Origin: a bacterium
GTDB lineage: Bacteria; Oederibacteriota; CAKKQC01
Reading direction: 5' to 3'
DNA: 45,980 nt
Assembly (NCBI GenBank): GCA_919901855.1
Contig: CAKKQC010000033.1
Span: 1-45,980, forward strand
Shown here: one piece after another, positions 16,882 to 23,705 of the stretch
How positions within the stretch are numbered: the first letter of the stretch is position 1
How the letters are laid out: every line of letters begins with the position of its first letter
The notes under the pieces: model-generated
What the model was told of the DNA's origin: nothing
The model's input: the letters and a program-made list of their open reading frames with translations, nothing else
Databases searched by the model: none
Made by a program: the position numbers and the translations under genes

Positions 16882-18407
16882 GTGGTTGATCCCACCCTGA
16901 TGCGGGCGACGTAAACGCCGTTGGCGAGCTGGCGTCCCTTCGTATCGTTCCCGTCCCAGCGCAGGGGCGAGTTGTAGTAGAGGTCGAGGCCGGAGGTCTC
17001 GGCGGCCGAGAGCGCCTTCGTCCAGACCAGGGTTCCCGTGACGTCCCGGATCTCGATCGAGATCGGCTGGCCGGCGCCGGCCGGGATCACGAACGTCGTG
17101 TGCCGCTGGAGCAGGGGCGAGAACGGGTTCGGGTACACCCACGCGGGGGTCCCGGTCGCGGGCGGCGGCGCCGCCTGGCCCGTGAGCGCGCGGTACATGT
17201 TGATCCGGCCGTAGCCGTAACCCGGCGTCCAGCCCGTAACTCCGCCGGCCGGGTCGGCGGTCTGCTCGATCAGGCTCACGATCGAATCGGGCGTGCCGGC
17301 GGGATTCACGCCGAGCAGCACCGCGGCGAGCCCCGAAACCATGGGGGCCGCGAACGAGGTTCCGGCCTCGGTTCCCCACCCGGCGGGGAAGGCGAAGTTG
17401 TCGCATACTTGCGAAGTCAGGATGGCGACGGTCATGTCGTAATCGGAGTTACACGACGAGACCCCCGTCCCGCCGGGGGCGACGACGTCCATGGCGGTTC
17501 CCCGGTTCGAGTAGGCCGTGAGCTGGTCATTGCGGTCCGTCGCGCCGACACCGAGCACGTGGGGGTAGCCCGCCGGGAAGGACGTGTTGGTGGTGCCCTC
17601 GTTGCCCGTGGCGGCGACGAGGACGCAGCCGAGCGACCAGGCCTGCTGCATCGTGGCCGCACCGGAGGACGTGCCGGGGTCGCAAACAAGAGTGACGGGG
17701 TCGCAGGAGCCCAGGCTCATGTTGATCACGCGGGCCCCGTGGCGCGCGGCCCAGAGGACGCCCTTGTCGATGTCGAACTCGGTGCCTTGGCCGGTCGCGT
17801 CGAGCACTTTGACCGCCATGAGCATGGCGTCCCAGGCGACGCCCGTGATCCCGGCCTTGTTGTTCGAGGCGGCCGCGGCCACCGACGCGACGCCGGTCCC
17901 GTGTCCGTTGTCGTCCTCGGGCGCGCTGCCGGGCGAGAGGATGTTGGTCCCGGTCACGAGCTTGCCCGCGAAGTCCGGGTGGGCCGACTGGATTCCCGTG
18001 TCCACGATCGCGATCGTGATCGCGGCGGAGCCCGTGGATCCCGGGATGCTGGACCCCCAGCACTGGGACGCGCTGATCCGGTCGAGCGACCACTGGATGG
18101 GAAAGTACGTGTCGGTGGGGAAGCCCTTGGCCCGGAGCACTAGATTCGGCTCCGCGTAAAGGACGTTGGGGTTCCGCCCGAGCCGGTCGATCGCGGCCTC
18201 GACGGTCTGTCCCGGAGGGAGCTTGACCCGCCGCACCATGATTTCGGGCAGGCGGTCCGTTTCCCGCGCGCCCAATCCGTCCAGCGTCCGGCGGGCGTCG
18301 GCCTCCGCGACACCCGGAGCGAACCGCACCAGGATTTCGTCCGCCACGTGCCGCGCCCCGGCTGGGGGAGCCACGGCCAGCAGGAAGGCCAGCCCCAGAT
18401 ATGACAA
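16851..18407 (-). CDS. Secreted subtilisin-family serine protease with FlgD-type Ig C-terminal tail
   Basis: S8 peptidase of 518 residues: signal peptide, an I9-like propeptide (EILVRFAPGVAE...NVLYAEPN, about 22-92) and a catalytic domain (about 105-410) with Asp in IAIVDTGIQ, His in DDNGHGTGVAS, the oxyanion Asn in VAATGNEG and Ser in GTSFAAPM. The last 90 residues start with WVYPNPFSP and end with LRWDGNDTKGRQLANGVYVA, the pattern of FlgD-Ig or type IX-style sorting tails. The start is TTG 18407; the frame is closed further upstream by a stop inside tRNA-Thr, so no conventional start exists. The TTG lies one base after the tRNA, leaving no room for a ribosome-binding site. Confidence 0.9.
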   Translation of the reverse strand: MSYLGLAFLLAVAPPAGARHVADEILVRFAPGVAEADARRTLDGLGARETDRLPEIMVRRVKLPPGQTVEAAIDRLGRNPNVLYAEPNLVLRAKGFPTDTYFPIQWSLDRISASQCWGSSIPGSTGSAAITIAIVDTGIQSAHPDFAGKLVTGTNILSPGSAPEDDNGHGTGVASVAAAASNNKAGITGVAWDAMLMAVKVLDATGQGTEFDIDKGVLWAARHGARVINMSLGSCDPVTLVCDPGTSSGAATMQQAWSLGCVLVAATGNEGTTNTSFPAGYPHVLGVGATDRNDQLTAYSNRGTAMDVVAPGGTGVSSCNSDYDMTVAILTSQVCDNFAFPAGWGTEAGTSFAAPMVSGLAAVLLGVNPAGTPDSIVSLIEQTADPAGGVTGWTPGYGYGRINMYRALTGQAAPPPATGTPAWVYPNPFSPLLQRHTTFVIPAGAGQPISIEIRDVTGTLVWTKALSAAETSGLDLYYNSPLRWDGNDTKGRQLANGVYVARIRVGSTTCVKRIVVAR

Positions 18408-18408
18408 C

Positions 18409-18480
18409 AGCCGAGGGGGGGTCTCGAACCCCCGACCTGCGGTTTACGAAACCGCCGCTCTACCCCTGAGCTACCTCGGC
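18409..18480 (-). tRNA. tRNA-Thr (anticodon CGT)
   Basis: The minus strand folds into a full cloverleaf: acceptor GCCGAGG/CCTCGGC, D stem GCTC/GAGC, anticodon stem GCGGT/ACCGC with loop TTCGTAA, T stem GGGGG/CCCCC with TTCGAGA loop, discriminator T, no encoded CCA. The anticodon CGT reads ACG. The subtilase start codon follows after one base. Confidence 0.96.
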
Positions 18481-18492
18481 AACACTCCGATT

Positions 18493-18963
18493 CTATCTCA
18501 ATATCGTGGACGATGGCACGGCCGTCGTGGCCGACAACTCGGGCGCGGGCGGGAGGGCCGGAGTGGCCGGGGAGGGGGGAGAAAACCCCGGGGACGGGGC
18601 GGGCCTGTCCCGCTGGGCCCGCGCGTCGCGGCCCGCGATCCAGGCCGAGAAGGCGCAGGAGGCGGTGAGATCCAGGGCGAGCACGGGTGTCGTGAGCCGG
18701 AACCGCTTGCCCTGGATCGCGTAGCCCGCGGCCGTAGTGATCAGGGAGCCGTAGAGCGCCGAGAACGGCAGGGAGATGAAGAACACGGTTTCGAACCGGC
18801 GGACCCGGGATTCGTGGAACGGTTTCGCCAGCTCGGTGGCGGCGTCGTGCGTCGGTACCGCCGTGTCCGGAACCTCCGCTGGTTCGACCGCGGAGGCGGG
18901 CGGCGCGGGGAGCAGCGTCACGAGGAGCAGGGGGACGAACAGGGCGGGGGCGGGCCGGGACAT
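18493..18963 (-). CDS. Hypothetical membrane protein with signal peptide
   Basis: A 156-residue protein not recognised from any family. It has a signal peptide (MSRPAPALFVPLLLVTLLPA), two predicted membrane helices (about residues 60-83, FFISLPFSALYGSLITTAAG, and about 92-108) and a Pro/Ser-rich tail (about 117-150). Its ATG overlaps the TPR gene stop by one base (TGATG) and it ends 12 bases before tRNA-Thr, so it belongs to the same transcript. Confidence 0.7.
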   Translation of the reverse strand: MSRPAPALFVPLLLVTLLPAPPASAVEPAEVPDTAVPTHDAATELAKPFHESRVRRFETVFFISLPFSALYGSLITTAAGYAIQGKRFRLTTPVLALDLTASCAFSAWIAGRDARAQRDRPAPSPGFSPPSPATPALPPAPELSATTAVPSSTILR

Positions 18964-19454
18964 CAGTACTTCCGGATCAGGGGCTTGGCGTGCTCGTGGG
19001 CGGTGACGTCCGCCTGCACCTCGGCCCGCTTCGGGTGGTCCGCCGGCGCGGACGCGAGAAACTGTTTCCAGAACTCGAGGGCCCTCGCCTCAAGTCCGTG
19101 GTCGAGGCACAGGGTCCCCGCCAGGACGAGCGCGTTGAGCTGGGCCTTGTCCCGCTCGAAGGCCCGCACGTACTCGGTCACCGCCTCGTTCCACCGGCCC
19201 TTGGCCGCGAACGCGTTGCCGAGGTGGTAGTGGCAGGCCCCGTGGTGGGGGGCCAGCGTCACGGCCTTCTCGGCGGCGTGGATCGCGTCGTCCGGCCGGT
19301 TCCTTTTCATGTACGCGAGGCAGAGGTTGATGAAGGCGGGCGCGAAATCGGGCTTCTGGGCGACCGCGGCCTCCCAGGCTTCGATGGCTTCCGGCAGGAG
19401 CCCCGACTTGTAGAGCTCCAGCCCCTTGCGGTTCAACTCTTCCGGCGTCGGCAT
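18963..19454 (-). CDS. TPR-repeat protein
   Basis: A 163-residue cytoplasmic protein made almost entirely of tetratricopeptide repeats (LNRKGLELYKSGLLPEAIEA, then AFINLCLAYMKRNRPDDAI, then YHLGNAFAAKGRWNEAV), so a protein-binding scaffold. ATG 19454 is chosen because the repeats begin there and because TAGAAT lies eight bases upstream; the open frame continues back into the tRNA-Leu region, which is not coding. It heads the operon with the membrane protein, tRNA-Thr, subtilase and PorV-like barrel. Confidence 0.85.
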   Translation of the reverse strand: MPTPEELNRKGLELYKSGLLPEAIEAWEAAVAQKPDFAPAFINLCLAYMKRNRPDDAIHAAEKAVTLAPHHGACHYHLGNAFAAKGRWNEAVTEYVRAFERDKAQLNALVLAGTLCLDHGLEARALEFWKQFLASAPADHPKRAEVQADVTAHEHAKPLIRKY

Positions 19455-19462
19455 CGGGTTCC

Positions 19463-19492
19463 ATTCTAGAGGATAATGGTAGAATCTTTGAA
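19463..19492 (-). promoter_or_regulatory. Predicted promoter of the TPR-tRNA-Thr-subtilase-PorV operon
   Basis: On the minus strand TTCAAA (19492-19487) and TAGAAT (19468-19463) are 18 bases apart. The -10 box ends eight bases before the ATG at 19454. It overlaps the region that must also hold the tRNA-Leu promoter on the plus strand, where TAGAAT occurs at 19480-19485. Confidence 0.5.
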
Positions 19493-19494
19493 CC

Positions 19495-19576
19495 GGGCGG
19501 GTGGTGGAACTGGCAGACACGTACGTTTGAGGGGCGTATGGGGTAACCCGTGAGAGTTCGAGTCTCTCCCCGCCCA
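19495..19576 (+). tRNA. tRNA-Leu (anticodon GAG)
   Basis: Class II tRNA with acceptor GGGCGGG/CCCGCCC, anticodon stem TACGT/GCGTA with loop TTGAGGG (anticodon GAG), a long variable arm and a T arm with TTCGAGT loop; discriminator A at 19576; no encoded CCA. A TAGAAT box at 19480-19485 is placed to act as its -10 element. Confidence 0.95.
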
Positions 19577-19673
19577 GGTCTTCATGCTTGCTAGCCGGAT
19601 GAACGGAGGCTTCCCCAGATGACGGAAGGACGCGCGATGCGGTCTCTGGGTGACGGCGTGCGTGCGAGGGCAC

Positions 19674-19748
19674 GGGCGGATAGCTCAGCCCGGAGAGAGC
19701 ACCTGTTTTACAAGCAGGGGGTCACAGGTTCGAATCCTGTTCCGCCCA
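19674..19748 (+). tRNA. tRNA-Val (anticodon TAC)
   Basis: Acceptor GGGCGGA/TCCGCCC, D stem GCTC/GAGC, anticodon stem CCTGT/GCAGG with loop TTTACAA (anticodon TAC), T loop TTCGAAT; discriminator A at 19748; no encoded CCA. The discriminator base is also the first base of the ATG of the following cyclophilin gene. Confidence 0.96.
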
Positions 19749-20326
19749 TGGCCTGGCTCCTGGTCGCGGCCGCCCTGGCGGGATGCGCGGGCGGCGGGGC
19801 GAAGCCCGGCGCCTCCGGCGAGCCCGCGGTTACCGCGGCACCCGCGTTTCCCGCGCCAGCCGGCGTTCCGGTCGTGGTCGTGCGCACCGAGCGCGGGACG
19901 TTCAAGTTCGCCCTGCTCGAAAAGTACGCCCCGATTACGGTCCGGAACTTCGTGGGCCTCGCGGAGAAGGGTTTCTACACCAACCTCGCCTTTCACCGCG
20001 TGGAGCCGGGCATCCTGATCCAGGGCGGCGATCCGCAGGGCAACGGGACGGGAGGGCCGGGATACTCGATCAAGGCCGAGTTCAACGAGCACCCGCACCG
20101 CGAGGGCACCGTGGCCATGGCGCGCCGGTCCGATCCGGATTCGGCGGGGAGCCAGTGGTACGTCTGCCTGGAGGCCCTGCCCCAGCTCGACCGCCAGTAC
20201 ACGGTCTTCGGCCAGGTCTTCGAGGGCCTCGACGTCCTCCACGCGATCCAGAAGGGAGACCGGATGATCGAGGTCCGGATCGAGTACACGGACCCCGCGA
20301 AGCTCCCGGCCGACGCCCTGCGCTGA
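19748..20326 (+). CDS. Lipoprotein cyclophilin-type peptidyl-prolyl isomerase
   Basis: Cyclophilin-family prolyl isomerase of 192 residues, predicted to act in the periplasm on exported proteins. Core motifs are visible: FHRVEPGILIQGGDPQGNGT with the catalytic Arg region, GTVAMARRSDPDSAGSQW and FGQVFEGLDVLHAIQ. MAWLLVAAALAGC gives an LAGC lipobox after only 12 residues with no basic n-region, unusually short. The ATG shares its A with the tRNA-Val discriminator. An ATG at 19619 is in frame but would translate the whole tRNA, so it is not credible. A GTG in the VPVVVVRTERG segment would give a cytoplasmic form without the lipobox. The enzyme call is firm; the exact start is uncertain. Confidence 0.88.
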   Translation: MAWLLVAAALAGCAGGGAKPGASGEPAVTAAPAFPAPAGVPVVVVRTERGTFKFALLEKYAPITVRNFVGLAEKGFYTNLAFHRVEPGILIQGGDPQGNGTGGPGYSIKAEFNEHPHREGTVAMARRSDPDSAGSQWYVCLEALPQLDRQYTVFGQVFEGLDVLHAIQKGDRMIEVRIEYTDPAKLPADALR

Positions 20327-20377
20327 TCCAGCCGATGGACGCGAGGGGGGCGTTGGGTGTACGCTTGATACCCGAAC

Positions 20378-22165
20378 ATGGCTGAAGAAACCGTCGCCGC
20401 GACAATTCCGGCCGAAGAGGCCCTCGACATGATTCTCGGCGGGGCGCCCGACGAGGTCGTCGCCGCAGTCAACGAAGGTCTCACAGCCTACGCCGCGACG
20501 AGCAGGGGACCCCAGGAGGACGTGCAAAAGGCGTCGCGGCTGCGCACCGGGTACCAGGAGATGGTCGACTGGCTTCTCGCGAAGCGGGTGCCCATGCTCA
20601 ACGACGCCCAATGGCTCTTCCTCTCGACCGGCGCGATCGGGGCCAAGGCGCCCTACTCGAAGGGCGGGGAGATGTCGTCCGTCGAGCTCATGCCCGTCAA
20701 GGTCTTCGAGTACCTCGCCCAGGCGAGAATCGCGAAGAAGACGCGCCCGGGATGGGCCGCGCCCATCCTCGACGTCGAGGACCGCATCCACGCCATCGCG
20801 CGCGGCGAGCTCGTGGGCATGGACGCGGCCAGCTCCCGGCGCCGCAAGGCGGCCAAGCCGCTGGGGTCCGAAGCGCTCAAGGCGAAGGTCAAGTCGCGGC
20901 TGGACGGGCTGGTCGCGCAGGTCCGGGAGCAGATGGCGGGCGTGGACGCCCAGTTGCAGGTGTACAACCAGTTGCGCGACGAGGGCGTATACAAGAACGT
21001 CAAGCTCAACTTCGAGGCGCTCCGCAAGTTCGTCCTGATCTCGGCCCTGCCGGGTCCCAAGAACGAGCAGGCGACGCGGTTCCTGACCCAAGTCGGCGAC
21101 AAGCTGGGCTCGATCGTCTACTCGGTGTCCAGCTTGGCGACCCAGCTCGAGGCGGTCGGGAGCGAGCTGGGCGCGAAGGCCAAGGCGCTCGAGGGCAAGC
21201 TCAACGAGATGCGCGCCGCGCAGGAGGAGCTGGTCCGGCTCGAGTCGGGCCAGGACTCGCTGACGGCCGCCTTCGACGCCGAGACGATCCAGAGCATCCG
21301 CCGCGACGTCGACTGCGTGGCCGAGTTCGCGGTCAAGGCCTCCGAGAGCGCGGACAACAAGGTCGCGTTCAGCGGGAGTCGAATCCTGGTCAAGGAGCAG
21401 TGGAAGGATATGCCCGCCCAGCCCGAGGAGTGCATCCTGACGGTGCCCTCGGTCGTGGCGGCCATCGAGAAGATCGGTAAGTTCCACGTGAACGTGTTCG
21501 CCAAGGACGCGGACGGCCAGTTCGTCCTGCCCCCGATCTTCATCGAGCCGGTGCGGAACTTCATCGAGTTCTTCGACGACCGGATCTGCCTCTCGCTCGT
21601 GAGCGGCGAGATGCCGAAGAAGGGCCCCAAGGTCTCGCTCACGCCCCTCGAGGTCCACGTCATGAAGGGCTGCGGGCAGTGGCTCTGCAAGGACTCCCTC
21701 TACGACTACCGGGGCGAGATCAACGCCGGGACCTTCATGGGCGACTACTCGGGCAAGGTCGAGAAGAAGACCCAGGTCAAGTGGCAGGGCGAGGACAAGA
21801 AGATGACGCTGTCCGTGTCCGCCCAGGTCGTGGACGCCTCCAGCCGGGGCGAGGCCGTCAACGACTACGTGGACACCGTGTTCGCCTTCATCAATGGGCA
21901 GCTTCCGCCCCAGCGGATGTCCCGCCGCAAGATCGCCGTGCTCCTCCGCTACGTGATCGTGGAGTCGATCGAGCGCACGGTGGGGCTCGTCCTGCTCCAC
22001 GTCGCGCAGGCCGATCCCAACGAGGCGAAGGAGACGATCCTCAAGCACGCGAAGAACGAGACGCACGCGCGGGAGTTCGTCATCAAGGCCTTCGAGGATC
22101 CCCAGGTCGCCAAGACTTGCGGCGACCGCGACTTCTTCCTCAAGAAGCTCTTCGGCGCGCAGTAG
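20378..22165 (+). CDS. Unrecognised 595-residue cytoplasmic protein
   Basis: I do not recognise a family. The protein has no signal peptide or membrane segment. Residues about 160-300 are rich in Lys, Glu, Ala and Leu with heptad-like spacing (AKAKALEGKLNEMRAAQEEL) and probably form helices or a coiled coil. The C-terminal part is mixed alpha/beta and includes WLCKDSLYDYRGEINAGTF (about 434-452). Codon use looks like the neighbours. The ATG at 20378 has TTGATA seven bases upstream and no Shine-Dalgarno. It is a single gene between the cyclophilin and palindrome B, convergent with lnt, whose reading frame overlaps its last 217 bases. The quality of the frame makes a real gene nearly certain; the function is unknown. 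Confidence 0.85.
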   Translation: MAEETVAATIPAEEALDMILGGAPDEVVAAVNEGLTAYAATSRGPQEDVQKASRLRTGYQEMVDWLLAKRVPMLNDAQWLFLSTGAIGAKAPYSKGGEMSSVELMPVKVFEYLAQARIAKKTRPGWAAPILDVEDRIHAIARGELVGMDAASSRRRKAAKPLGSEALKAKVKSRLDGLVAQVREQMAGVDAQLQVYNQLRDEGVYKNVKLNFEALRKFVLISALPGPKNEQATRFLTQVGDKLGSIVYSVSSLATQLEAVGSELGAKAKALEGKLNEMRAAQEELVRLESGQDSLTAAFDAETIQSIRRDVDCVAEFAVKASESADNKVAFSGSRILVKEQWKDMPAQPEECILTVPSVVAAIEKIGKFHVNVFAKDADGQFVLPPIFIEPVRNFIEFFDDRICLSLVSGEMPKKGPKVSLTPLEVHVMKGCGQWLCKDSLYDYRGEINAGTFMGDYSGKVEKKTQVKWQGEDKKMTLSVSAQVVDASSRGEAVNDYVDTVFAFINGQLPPQRMSRRKIAVLLRYVIVESIERTVGLVLLHVAQADPNEAKETILKHAKNETHAREFVIKAFEDPQVAKTCGDRDFFLKKLFGAQ

Positions 22166-23649
22166 GGCGCAGTAGGGGACGTGCTTAAGATTTTAAGATT
22201 CTGGAGAATCTTAAAATCTAAAGCACGTCCCCTTAGGGCGGCGAGCGAGAGCAGGAGCGTCAGGAACAGGCACACGCGGCCCGTCCACCAGCCCCCCGCC
22301 AGGTAGGCGGTGGGGCGGCGCCCGAGGAACACCTCGCCCGCGAGCACGCCCTCCGTCCCGGGGGCCAGCGAGTCCCGGATCCGCCCCGCGGGATCGATGA
22401 TCTGGGAGGAACCCGACGACGCCGCCCGCACGAGCCAGAGTCCGGTCTCGACCGCGCGGACGGGAGCCATCGCCGAGTGCTGGAGGTGCTGCCAGCGTCC
22501 CCACTCCCAGGGGTCTAGGTTCGGGACCACGAGCAGGTTCGCGCGCCGGCCGGCCACGAGCCGGGAGCCGTTCTCGAAGTCGAGGTCGTAGCAGATCTGG
22601 ATGCCGAGCCGCCCTGCCGGCGTCGCTACGGGCCAGGGGTCGGGATTTGGCGCTAGCGCGGCCTCGACGACGGGGATGGGGTGGAACTTGTCGTACCGGC
22701 CGAGGAGCGCGCCGCCGGGGGCCAGCACCCAGGCGAAGTTCCGGAACCGCGCGGTCTGGGGGTCCTCGGACTCGATCACGACGACACCGATGACGGCGAC
22801 CGCCCGGCTGCCCCGGAGTTTCCGGGCCAGGAGCTCGAGGTGGCGCGCCTCCTGCTTCGGCGGCACGTTGATCGAGACCTCGGGCCAGACGACCAGTTGC
22901 GCGTCGCGGGCCCCGGGGCCCATCGAATACCGCGCGTGCCGGTCCAGCGAGAATGTTTCGTCCTGGACGAGCGCGACCCGAAGCATGGTTCCGGCGGTGA
23001 CGGGCAGATGGCGCACCCGGGCCGCGCCCCAGCCCGCGAGCCCGAGGATGAGCGCGAGCGCGGCCAGAGGGGCCGCGCTCCGGCCGCGCAGGGCCAGCCC
23101 GAAGGAGGCGTTGGCGAATACGAGGAGGCACGAGAGGCCGTAGACGCCGGCGACGGCGCAGGTCTGGAGGACGGCCGGGCACGGGACCTGGCTGAACCCG
23201 AGCGCGAGCCAGGCGTTGTTCAGGAACCAGACCTCGCTGCGGAAGTACTCGAACCCGGTCCAGGCGACGCCACAGGCGAGGGCCCATCCGAGCTCGCGGC
23301 CCGCGCCGCCGTTACCGACTCTACAGCGGTCCCAGAGCCAGCGGGCGAGCGCGGTGAAGAGCGCGATCCACGTGGCGAAGATGCACCAGAACGCGACCGA
23401 CACGGGCAGGTTGAAGACGTGCCGGAACCACCCGAGCGACACCGCGTAGAAGACGAGCCCGGTGAATCCGCCGAGGTTGGCTGCGTCCCTGGGGGACTCC
23501 GCTTCCCGGGCGGCCCGGAGCAGGGGGACGAGCGCGATCCAGGCCAGGGGCCAGAGGGCGAAAGGCGGAAAGGCGAGGACCAGGAGGAGGCCGGAGACCC
23601 CGGCGAGTACCCATGGGAACGACCGGCTTGGGGGCCTGGGCGCTGGCAC
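21949..23649 (-). CDS. lnt: Apolipoprotein N-acyltransferase with aberrant C-terminal extension
   Basis: Integral membrane enzyme adding the third acyl chain to lipoproteins, consistent with the lipoproteins encoded nearby. Several N-terminal membrane helices precede a nitrilase-type domain with the catalytic Glu in WPEVSINVPPK, Lys in GRYDKFHPIP and Cys in IQICYDLDFENGS. The last membrane helix (FLTLLLSLAAL) ends near residue 471, where the family normally stops. The frame then runs through palindrome B and on as antisense of the 20378 gene to a stop at 21949, adding about 95 low-quality residues. GTG 23649 is chosen because TACAAT lies six bases upstream; a TTG at 23685 coincides with the -35 box. 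Confidence 0.93.
   Translation of the reverse strand: MPAPRPPSRSFPWVLAGVSGLLLVLAFPPFALWPLAWIALVPLLRAAREAESPRDAANLGGFTGLVFYAVSLGWFRHVFNLPVSVAFWCIFATWIALFTALARWLWDRCRVGNGGAGRELGWALACGVAWTGFEYFRSEVWFLNNAWLALGFSQVPCPAVLQTCAVAGVYGLSCLLVFANASFGLALRGRSAAPLAALALILGLAGWGAARVRHLPVTAGTMLRVALVQDETFSLDRHARYSMGPGARDAQLVVWPEVSINVPPKQEARHLELLARKLRGSRAVAVIGVVVIESEDPQTARFRNFAWVLAPGGALLGRYDKFHPIPVVEAALAPNPDPWPVATPAGRLGIQICYDLDFENGSRLVAGRRANLLVVPNLDPWEWGRWQHLQHSAMAPVRAVETGLWLVRAASSGSSQIIDPAGRIRDSLAPGTEGVLAGEVFLGRRPTAYLAGGWWTGRVCLFLTLLLSLAALRGRALDFKILQNLKILSTSPTAPYCAPKSFLRKKSRSPQVLATWGSSKALMTNSRACVSFFACLRIVSFASLGSACATWSRTSPTVRSIDSTIT
22157..22176 (+). repeat. 10-bp direct repeat at the 3' end of the 20378 gene
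   Basis: GCGCAGTAGG occurs twice in tandem (22157-22166 and 22167-22176). The first copy contains the stop codon of the unrecognised gene and the second runs into palindrome B. It could be a footprint of insertion or replication slippage. Confidence 0.6.
22175..22232. repeat. Long GGGGAC...GTCCCC palindrome (element B)
   Basis: Bases 22175-22202 pair with 22205-22232 with a single A/A mismatch, a stem of about 28 positions. The feet GGGGAC/GTCCCC and the GATTCT-GGAGAATC apex match element A, while the rest of the stem is AT-rich and unlike the surrounding DNA. It lies between the convergent 20378 gene and lnt and is read through by the lnt frame. Confidence 0.85.
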
Positions 23650-23655
23650 GGCCTG

Positions 23656-23685
23656 ATTGTAGGGGCCGGCGGCCGTGCCGCTCAA
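23656..23685 (-). promoter_or_regulatory. Predicted lnt promoter
   Basis: On the minus strand TTGAGC (23685-23680), 18 bases and TACAAT (23661-23656). The -10 box ends six bases before GTG 23649, the spacing expected of a leaderless message. Confidence 0.6.
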
Positions 23686-23692
23686 CCCGCGC

Positions 23693-23698
23693 TAGAAT
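23693..23698 (+). promoter_or_regulatory. Predicted -10 box of the RDD-pseudopilin gene
   Basis: TAGAAT at 23693-23698 ends seven bases before GTG 23706. It contains the ATG at 23697 that would otherwise be taken as the start. No good -35 box was seen; it lies only eight bases from the lnt -35 box on the other strand. Confidence 0.5.
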
Positions 23699-23705
23699 GA
23701 ACACG

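Noticed and set aside
16881-17406. N-terminal extension of the TPR gene through the subtilase region to 17406
   Set aside because: The extra part is an out-of-frame copy of the subtilase coding sequence; the basic signal-like N-terminus begins at GTG 16881.
19619-19747. ATG at 19619 as the start of the cyclophilin gene
   Set aside because: It would translate through the entire tRNA-Val, giving a typical tRNA-derived peptide (KQGVTGSNPVPP), and would bury the lipobox.
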